A stretch of 32,879 nt of DNA from Egibacteraceae bacterium (GTDB lineage Bacteria > Actinomycetota > Nitriliruptoria > Euzebyales > Egibacteraceae): the NCBI GenBank assembly GCA_030446775.1, contig JAUJMQ010000031.1:1-32879 (forward strand), in the 5' to 3' direction. A program made the translations under genes and the position numbers. The notes under the pieces were generated by a model. It saw only the letters and a program-made list of their open reading frames with translations. It searched no databases and was not told the DNA's origin. Below, piece after piece: positions 27,671 to 32,879 of this stretch (positions within the stretch are counted from its first letter, which is position 1; the number at the start of each line of letters is the position of its first letter).

Positions 27671-28851
27671 CACGTGGTCCTGTCGGTGGCCGCGGCGATC
27701 GCGGCGTCAGCGCGGCGTCGGGCGTCGTCCTCGGCCGCGAGCAGCGTGTCCAGGTCGGGCGCCGGCTCGCCGTCGTGGAAGGACAAGACTGCCTCGACGA
27801 CCGCCGGGATGCCGAGGAATCCCAGCCGCCCCCCCAGGAAGGCGGCCACCGCCTGCTCGTTGGCGGCGTTGAACGCGGCCGGGAAGGTCCCGCCGCGCCG
27901 GCCGGCGGACACGGCGAGATCGACCATGGGGAACGTGTCGGCGTCCAGCGGCTCGAAGTCAAAAGACTGCGCGCGCGTCCAGTCCATCCGCGCCGGCGCG
28001 CCGGGCAGGCGCTGGGGCCAGCCGAGCGCCAGCGCGATGGGCAGGCGCATGTCGGGGGGGCTCAGCTGGGCGACCGTGGCGCCGTCGCAGAACTCGACCA
28101 TCGCGTGCACCAGCGACTGGGGGTGCACCACCACGTCGATGTGGTCATAGCCCAGGCCGAACAGCAGGGCCGCCTCGATGACCTCATGCCCCTTGTTCGC
28201 CAGCGTCGCGGAGTTGACGGTGATGACCGCACCCATCGCCCAGGTCGGGTGCGCCAGGGCGTCGGCGACGGTGACGTGGGCCAGCTCGGCGCGGCTGCGG
28301 CCACGGAACGGGCCGCCGCTCGCCGTCAGCACGAGCCGGGCGACCTCTTGCGGGTCGCCGGCTCGCAGGCACTGGGCGAGCGCGCTGTGCTCGCTGTCGA
28401 CCGGGACGAGCTGGCCGGGCCGCCGCACGGCGGCGAGCACGAGCGCCCCGCCGACGACGAGCGACTCCTTGTTCGCGAGCGCGACGCGGCTGCCGGCGCT
28501 CAGCGCGGCGAGCGTCGGTCGCAGGCCACGCGACCCGGCGATCGCGTTGAGCACGACGTCGGCGCCGTCGGCCGCGAGCTCGGCGGCGGCGCCGGCGCCG
28601 TCGAGCACCTCCACCCCGGCCCCGAGGCCCGCGCGGACCCGGGCGGCCGCGTCACGGTCGGCGACCGCGACCCGCGGCACGCCGAACCGGCGGGCCTGCT
28701 CGCACAGCAGGTCGGCGTTGCCGCCGGCAGCCAGCCCGCTCACGCGGAAACGCCCGGGGTGGGCGCTCACGACGTCCAGCGCCTGCGCCCCGACCGACCC
28801 CGTGGAGCCCAGCACGGTCAGCCGCCGCAGGTCATCGCCGGGGTCAGCCAT
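27670..28851 (-). CDS. dxr: 1-deoxy-D-xylulose 5-phosphate reductoisomerase
   Basis: Dxr makes 2-C-methyl-D-erythritol 4-phosphate, the first committed MEP-pathway step, with NADPH and a divalent metal. The 393-residue product has the NADPH motif [16 protein letters not shown] near the N-terminus, [54 protein letters not shown] with KGHEVIEA, and [13 protein letters not shown]. It is intact. The start overlaps the end of rlmN (8 bases) and the stop overlaps rseP. The second MEP enzyme in this window, ispG, lies downstream. Confidence 0.96.
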   Translation of the reverse strand: MADPGDDLRRLTVLGSTGSVGAQALDVVSAHPGRFRVSGLAAGGNADLLCEQARRFGVPRVAVADRDAAARVRAGLGAGVEVLDGAGAAAELAADGADVVLNAIAGSRGLRPTLAALSAGSRVALANKESLVVGGALVLAAVRRPGQLVPVDSEHSALAQCLRAGDPQEVARLVLTASGGPFRGRSRAELAHVTVADALAHPTWAMGAVITVNSATLANKGHEVIEAALLFGLGYDHIDVVVHPQSLVHAMVEFCDGATVAQLSPPDMRLPIALALGWPQRLPGAPARMDWTRAQSFDFEPLDADTFPMVDLAVSAGRRGGTFPAAFNAANEQAVAAFLGGRLGFLGIPAVVEAVLSFHDGEPAPDLDTLLAAEDDARRRADAAIAAATDRTT

Positions 28852-30076
28852 CTGGGCGGGCAGCGGCGGCGGACCCGACCCGCTGCGCGGCGCCCACGGC
28901 GGTCGGGAGGATCCGACCGCTGGCGAGCGCGTAGTCGGCGTACAGCTGGCCGCAGGCGGCGTCGATGTCGCTGCCGCGGTTGCGCCGGATGGTGGCCGCG
29001 ACCCCCGCCTCGCGCAGCGTGTCGAGGAACGCGTGCTGGGCGTTGCCCGACGGCGCCCGCCACGGCACCGCGGGGGTGGGGTTCATCGGGATGAGGTTGA
29101 CGTGGGCGCCGAGCCCGCGCACGAGCCGCGCGAGCCGGCGAGCCTGGTCGACCGAGGCGTTGATGCCGTCGATGAGCACGTACTCGAACGTCAACCGCCT
29201 GCCGGTGCGGCCGCGGTACTCGCGGCAGGCGTCGAGCAGCTCCGGCAGCGGGTGCTGGCGGTTGACCGGCACGAGGTCGTCGCGCAGCTCGTCGTCGGGC
29301 GCGTGCAGGCTGACCGCCAGCGTGATGGGCAGCCCGAGGTCGGCCAGCCGGCGGATGCCCGGCACGAGGCCGACCGTCGACACGGTGACCGACCGGGCCG
29401 ACAACCCGAACCCCGACCCCTGGCCGTCGCGGCCGGCGAGCCAGCGCACGGCGCCGACGGTCGCGTCGAGGTTCGCCAGCGGCTCGCCCATGCCCATGAA
29501 CACGACGTTGGTGACGTGGCGGGGCAGCTGGGCCGCGACCGCTTCCGGCAGGTCCAGCTCCCCCTCCGCGAGCAGTCGCTGCATGACGGTGACCTGCCGC
29601 ACGACCTCGCCGAGCGACAGCTGCCCGCGGAACCCGGCCTGCCCGGTGGCGCAGAACGGGCAGCCCATCGCGCAGCCGGCCTGGGTCGAGACGCAGACTG
29701 TCGCCCGCCCCGCCGACGGCTTCGCCGCCGGCCCACCCGCTGTCGCCCGCCCGCCGCCCGTCGCGCGGGCGGGGTACAGCATCAGCACGCTCTCGACGGC
29801 CTCGCCCCCGCCGCACTCCAGCAGCACCTTGAGCGTGAGCCCGCCGTCGGCGGTCGTGCGCCGCAGCACACGCGGCGGCGGTGGCAGCAGCTCGCGCAGG
29901 CGGTCGCGCAGCGCCACCGGCAGATCGGTCATCTCGGCGGGGTCGTCCACGCCGCGCACGAGCCAACGGTGGACCTGCTCGGCGCGGTAGCGGGGCTGGT
30001 CGCCCAGGAGCGCGGCGAGGCCCGCGACACCCAGGGCGTAGGGGTCCGGGCGGACCGGCGCGGGCGGCGCGCTCAC
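28844..30076 (-). CDS. rlmN: 23S rRNA (adenine-2503-C2) / tRNA A37 methyltransferase, radical SAM
   Basis: RlmN methylates A2503 of 23S rRNA and A37 of some tRNAs by a ping-pong radical SAM mechanism. The 410-residue product has the radical-SAM cysteines CAMGCPFC at about 135-142, [68 protein letters not shown] and DIDAACGQL, which carries the conserved methyl-carrying cysteine. Between VESVLMLYP and [12 protein letters not shown] there is a 20-residue insert (about 103-123) of RATGGG-like repeats. GTG at 30076 overlaps the cdsA stop (GTGA). Confidence 0.95.
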   Translation of the reverse strand: MSAPPAPVRPDPYALGVAGLAALLGDQPRYRAEQVHRWLVRGVDDPAEMTDLPVALRDRLRELLPPPPRVLRRTTADGGLTLKVLLECGGGEAVESVLMLYPARATGGGRATAGGPAAKPSAGRATVCVSTQAGCAMGCPFCATGQAGFRGQLSLGEVVRQVTVMQRLLAEGELDLPEAVAAQLPRHVTNVVFMGMGEPLANLDATVGAVRWLAGRDGQGSGFGLSARSVTVSTVGLVPGIRRLADLGLPITLAVSLHAPDDELRDDLVPVNRQHPLPELLDACREYRGRTGRRLTFEYVLIDGINASVDQARRLARLVRGLGAHVNLIPMNPTPAVPWRAPSGNAQHAFLDTLREAGVAATIRRNRGSDIDAACGQLYADYALASGRILPTAVGAAQRVGSAAAARPDG

Positions 30077-30924
30077 CGGCCCACCGCCGCCAGCAGCAGG
30101 TGCGCGGTCGGCAGCGCGAACAGCACCGCGTCGGCGCGCTCCATGATCCCGCCGTGGCCGGGCAGGATCCCGCCGAGGTCCTTGACGCCCAGGTCGCGCT
30201 TGACCAGCGACTCCGCGAGGTCGCCCACGGTCGCGGCGAGGAACACGCCGGCCCCCAGCAGCAGCGCCGTCCGCGCGTCGAACCCCGGCACCCGGGCGGT
30301 GACCAGACCCGCGACCAGCAGCACCCCGAGCAGTCCCCCGGCGAAGCCCTCCCACGTCTTGGCCGGGCTGACGCTGGGCGCCAGCGGGTGCCGGCCGTAG
30401 CGCGACCCGAACGCGTAGGCACAGATGTCGCTGGTGACCGTCAGCGCGACGGTGGCCATGACGGCCCACTGGCCCTCGGGTCGGGCCAGGAGCAGACCGA
30501 TGAAGCTGGCGCCGAACGGCACCCACAGTCCCACGAGGCCGCGGGCGCCCAGGCACGCGCCGACACGGACGTGAGCGGGGGCGGCGAGCGCCCACGCCAG
30601 CGAGCCGAGCAGCAGCAGCAGCAGGCCGAGGGTCTGGCCGGCCGCTCCGCTCGTGTAGGCGCCGACGAGGGTGACCATGCCGGCGCCGAGGACCACCGGG
30701 GTCGCCGGGCGGACGCCGACGAGCCGGAACGCCGCGTCGAGCTCGACGACGGCGCCGACGACGAGCGCGCCGATGAAGGCGAGGAAGGCGTACGGGTGCC
30801 AGGCGAGCGTGGCGAGAAACGCCGCGGCGAGGAGGATCCCGGACGCGACCGCGATCGGAAGGTTGCGGCCGGTGCGGCCCTTGCCGAGCGCGAGGGACCC
30901 GTCGGGCGTCGGGGTGGCGGTCAT
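30073..30924 (-). CDS. cdsA: Phosphatidate cytidylyltransferase
   Basis: CdsA forms CDP-diacylglycerol, the precursor of bacterial phospholipids, in the membrane. The 283-residue product is hydrophobic, with about seven to eight membrane segments (for example VASGILLAAAFLATLAW, GLLLLLLGSLAWALAA, GLLGVLLVAGLVTA). The family signature is SLVKRDLGVKDLGGILPG followed by HGGIMERAD. The usual DR pair of the signature is ER here, a conservative but notable change. The N-terminus contains a basic segment (GKGRTGRNLP). It lies 20 bases after frr and overlaps rlmN. Confidence 0.93.
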   Translation of the reverse strand: MTATPTPDGSLALGKGRTGRNLPIAVASGILLAAAFLATLAWHPYAFLAFIGALVVGAVVELDAAFRLVGVRPATPVVLGAGMVTLVGAYTSGAAGQTLGLLLLLLGSLAWALAAPAHVRVGACLGARGLVGLWVPFGASFIGLLLARPEGQWAVMATVALTVTSDICAYAFGSRYGRHPLAPSVSPAKTWEGFAGGLLGVLLVAGLVTARVPGFDARTALLLGAGVFLAATVGDLAESLVKRDLGVKDLGGILPGHGGIMERADAVLFALPTAHLLLAAVGR

Positions 30925-30944
30925 CCGTGCGGTCTGGCGGCCCC

Positions 30945-31502
30945 TCAGACCTCCAGCAGCTCCTTCTCCTTGTTCGCCAGCAGGGCGTCGACCTCGCCGA
31001 CGTGGCGGTCGGTCAGCTCCTGCAGGCTCTTGTCGGCGCGACGCTCGTCGTCCTCGGTGATCTCGCCGTCGCCGGCCAGCCGCCCGATCTCGGTCTTGGC
31101 GGCGCGGCGGATGTTGCGGATGGACACCCGGCCCTCCTCGGCACGCTCGCGCGCGAGGCGGACGAACTGGATGCGGCGCTCCTCGGTCAGCTCGGGGAAC
31201 ACGACGCGGATGACCTTGCCGTCGTTGCTGGGGTTGAGGCCCAGGTCGCTCGTCGCGATGGCGCGCTCGATGCCCTTGAGGGCCGACGCGTCGTAGGGGC
31301 TGACCAGCAGCATCCGCGGCTCGGGCACCGAGACGCCGGCGACCTGCTGCAGCGGCGTCGGAGCGCCGTAGTAGTCGACCGGCAGGTCGGCGATGAGGCC
31401 CGGGTTCGCGCGGCCGGTGCGGATCTTGCCGAACTCCGTGCGGGTGTGGTCCACCGCGCCCGACATCTTCAGCTCGGCCTCGGTCATCGTGTCGTCGATC
31501 AC
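30945..31502 (-). CDS. frr: Ribosome recycling factor
   Basis: RRF disassembles post-termination ribosomes with EF-G. The 185-residue product has normal length and the conserved three-helix/beta architecture: [89 protein letters not shown] and a terminal [23 protein letters not shown] at 31502 overlaps the pyrH stop (GTGA); ATG at 31487 is an alternative start. No anomaly is seen. Confidence 0.96.
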   Translation of the reverse strand: MIDDTMTEAELKMSGAVDHTRTEFGKIRTGRANPGLIADLPVDYYGAPTPLQQVAGVSVPEPRMLLVSPYDASALKGIERAIATSDLGLNPSNDGKVIRVVFPELTEERRIQFVRLARERAEEGRVSIRNIRRAAKTEIGRLAGDGEITEDDERRADKSLQELTDRHVGEVDALLANKEKELLEV

Positions 31503-32263
31503 CGGATCTCCTCCTGCGCCTGCGGCCCGATCACCGGCGGGGCGTCACCGGCGTGGACGAGCGTGCCGATGGGCTCGCCCGTCACCACACGGCGGATGTT
31601 GCCCTCGACGAGCAGCTCGAACACGACGATGGGCATCGCATGGTCCATGCACAGCGAGATCGCGGTCGCGTCCATGACCCCAAGGCCCTTCGACAGCGCC
31701 TCGAGGTGGCTGATCTCGGAGAAGCGGGTCGCGTCGTCGTGGCGGTGGGGGTCCTTGTCGTAGACCCCGTCGACCTTCGTGCCCTTCAAGATCGCCTCGG
31801 CGTCGATCTCCAGCGCGCGCTGGGCGGCGGCGGTGTCGGTCGAGAAGTACGGGGCGCCCAGGCCGGCGGCGAAGATCACGACCCGGCCCTTCTCCAGGTG
31901 CCGTACCGCGCGGCGCCGGATGTAGGGCTCGCACAGCTCCTGCATCGACACCGCGGACTGGACGCGCGTCTGCAGCCCCTGCTTCTCGCAGGCGTCCTGC
32001 AACGCGAGCGCGTTGATGACGGTGGCGAGCATCCCCATGTTGTCGGCGGAGGAGCGGTCCATCCCCGACGCCTGGGGCGACGTGCCCCGGAAGATGTTGC
32101 CGCCCCCGACCACGACACCCACCTCGATGCCGAGGTCACCGACGACGTCGGCGAGCTGGCCCGCGATCGACGCGGTGATCCACGGGCTGAGGCTGTTGTC
32201 GGAGTCGGCGAACGCCTCTCCGGACAGCTTCAGCAGCACCCTGTGGTACTTGCCTGCGCTCAC
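31499..32263 (-). CDS. pyrH: UMP kinase
   Basis: PyrH phosphorylates UMP to UDP in pyrimidine synthesis. The 254-residue product has the amino-acid-kinase fold: [73 protein letters not shown] and the C-terminal [13 protein letters not shown] at 32263 follows a GGGAG cluster. It lies 45 bases downstream of tsf and is coupled to frr, the normal bacterial order. Confidence 0.96.
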   Translation of the reverse strand: MSAGKYHRVLLKLSGEAFADSDNSLSPWITASIAGQLADVVGDLGIEVGVVVGGGNIFRGTSPQASGMDRSSADNMGMLATVINALALQDACEKQGLQTRVQSAVSMQELCEPYIRRRAVRHLEKGRVVIFAAGLGAPYFSTDTAAAQRALEIDAEAILKGTKVDGVYDKDPHRHDDATRFSEISHLEALSKGLGVMDATAISLCMDHAMPIVVFELLVEGNIRRVVTGEPIGTLVHAGDAPPVIGPQAQEEIR

Positions 32264-32308
32264 ACCCAGCTCCCTACCGTCGGTCGCAGCGCATGGTACG
32301 GGGCACCG

Positions 32309-32879
32309 TCAGCGGCCCACGGCGAAGCGGGCGAAGCGGCCGACTTCGATCTTCTCTCCGGAGGTCCGCTGGAACTCGCCGAGCAGGTCGGCGACGGTGC
32401 GCTTGTCGTCCTTCACGAAGGGCTGGTTGAGCAGCACCTTCTCGGAGTAGAACGCCTTGAGCTTGCCCTCGACGATCTTGTCGACGATGTGGTGGGGCTT
32501 GCCGGACTCGCGCGCCTCGCGCTCGGCGAACGCGCGCTCGGAGGCGAGCAGGTCCGCGTCCACGTCCTCCTCGCGGACGACGGCCGGCTGCATCGCGGCG
32601 ATGTGCAGCGCGACGTCGTTGGCGAGTTGGCGAAAGCCGTCGCCCTTGGCGACGAAGTCGGTCTCGCAGTTCAGCTCGACGAGAACCCCGACCTTGGGCG
32701 GCAGGCCCGGCGTGGGAGCGTGCAGGTAGGCGTGGACCAGGCCCTCGGAGGCGGTGCGCTCACCGACGCGGCCCTGCATCTTGGCGCCGGTCCGCTCGCG
32801 GACGAGCTCGGCGGCCTTGTCGAAGTCGCCGTCGGCGTCGGTCAGGGCCCTCTTGCAGTCCATCATCCCGGCGCCGGTG
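32309..32879 (-). CDS. tsf: Elongation factor Ts, 5' end beyond window
   Basis: EF-Ts exchanges GDP for GTP on EF-Tu. The frame is open to the window edge with TGAGMMDCKRAL, which is normally about 20 residues from the true N-terminus, so only a short start is missing. The core ELNCETDFVAKGDGFRQLAND and the downstream dimerisation region (HHIVDKIVEGKLKAFYSEKVLLNQPFV) are intact. The C-terminus ends GRFARFAVGR. rpsB would be expected immediately beyond the right edge. Confidence 0.96.
   Translation of the reverse strand, partial: TGAGMMDCKRALTDADGDFDKAAELVRERTGAKMQGRVGERTASEGLVHAYLHAPTPGLPPKVGVLVELNCETDFVAKGDGFRQLANDVALHIAAMQPAVVREEDVDADLLASERAFAEREARESGKPHHIVDKIVEGKLKAFYSEKVLLNQPFVKDDKRTVADLLGEFQRTSGEKIEVGRFARFAVGR

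Noticed and set aside
25481-28150. 889-codon plus-strand frame opposite ispG, rseP and dxr
   Set aside because: Antisense to three intact or near-intact essential genes; composition is that of a shadow frame.

Overview
The window is a very GC-rich chromosomal segment (by eye well above 70% G+C, with GTG and TTG starts common) whose gene order is the conserved housekeeping block of Actinomycetota. Read on the minus strand from right to left it runs tsf, pyrH, frr, cdsA, rlmN, dxr, rseP, ispG, an inositol-monophosphatase-family gene, rimP, nusA, ylxR, infB, ylxP, rbfA, truB, ribF, then rpsO, pnp, an M16 peptidase, dapB, a ThyX-family gene, a sensor-kinase-like gene, dapA, rnj and the first codons of a probable ftsK. 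The GC content, gene order and possession of the MEP isoprenoid pathway together suggest a deep-branching or poorly sampled actinobacterium. I cannot place it more precisely without comparison.

Layout. Positions 1-4070 hold ftsK (edge), RNase J, dapA and a sensor-kinase-like gene (one frameshift). Positions 4116-5783 hold a gene-free stretch and a badly decayed MFS transporter. Positions 5790-8551 hold a long two-domain ThyX homologue diverging from a SpoIIE-type phosphatase whose mRNA looks leaderless. Positions 8499-10744 hold an IS5-type transposon remnant fused to the end of a frameshifted dapB, followed by an M16 peptidase. Positions 10826-15163 hold pnp, rpsO and, on the plus strand, a DPBB (RlpA-like) lipoprotein. 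Positions 15234-16448 hold an 18-nt tandem repeat and a frameshifted methyltransferase. Positions 16465-32879 are an almost unbroken minus-strand set of tightly overlapping translation, isoprenoid, phospholipid and RNA-modification genes.

How the genes work together. tsf/frr/infB/rbfA/rimP/ylxP/ylxR/nusA/truB/rpsO/pnp/rnj serve translation, ribosome maturation and RNA turnover. dxr and ispG are two MEP-pathway steps. cdsA supplies CDP-diacylglycerol, rseP is an intramembrane protease, and dapA/dapB supply diaminopimelate and lysine. Many adjacent genes share stop and start bases (GTGA or TGATG overlaps), which implies translational coupling.

A major caveat is that at least ten genes carry single-base frameshifts, including essential ones (pnp, infB, ispG, dapB). 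They are isolated in the 16.4-32.9 kb operon but dense in 4.1-6.6 kb, 8.6-10.1 kb and 15.4-16.4 kb. Sequencing or assembly error is the simplest reading for the isolated ones, and genuine decay is possible for the dense patches. I found no defence island, CRISPR array, prophage or obviously novel multi-gene system. The most interesting signals are regulatory: a terminator-like hairpin in the rimP-nusA leader, anti-Shine-Dalgarno motifs before ylxP-rbfA, and a leaderless divergent promoter. Three unusual proteins also stand out: a two-domain ThyX, a kinase without its phosphoacceptor histidine, and a transposon-tailed dapB.
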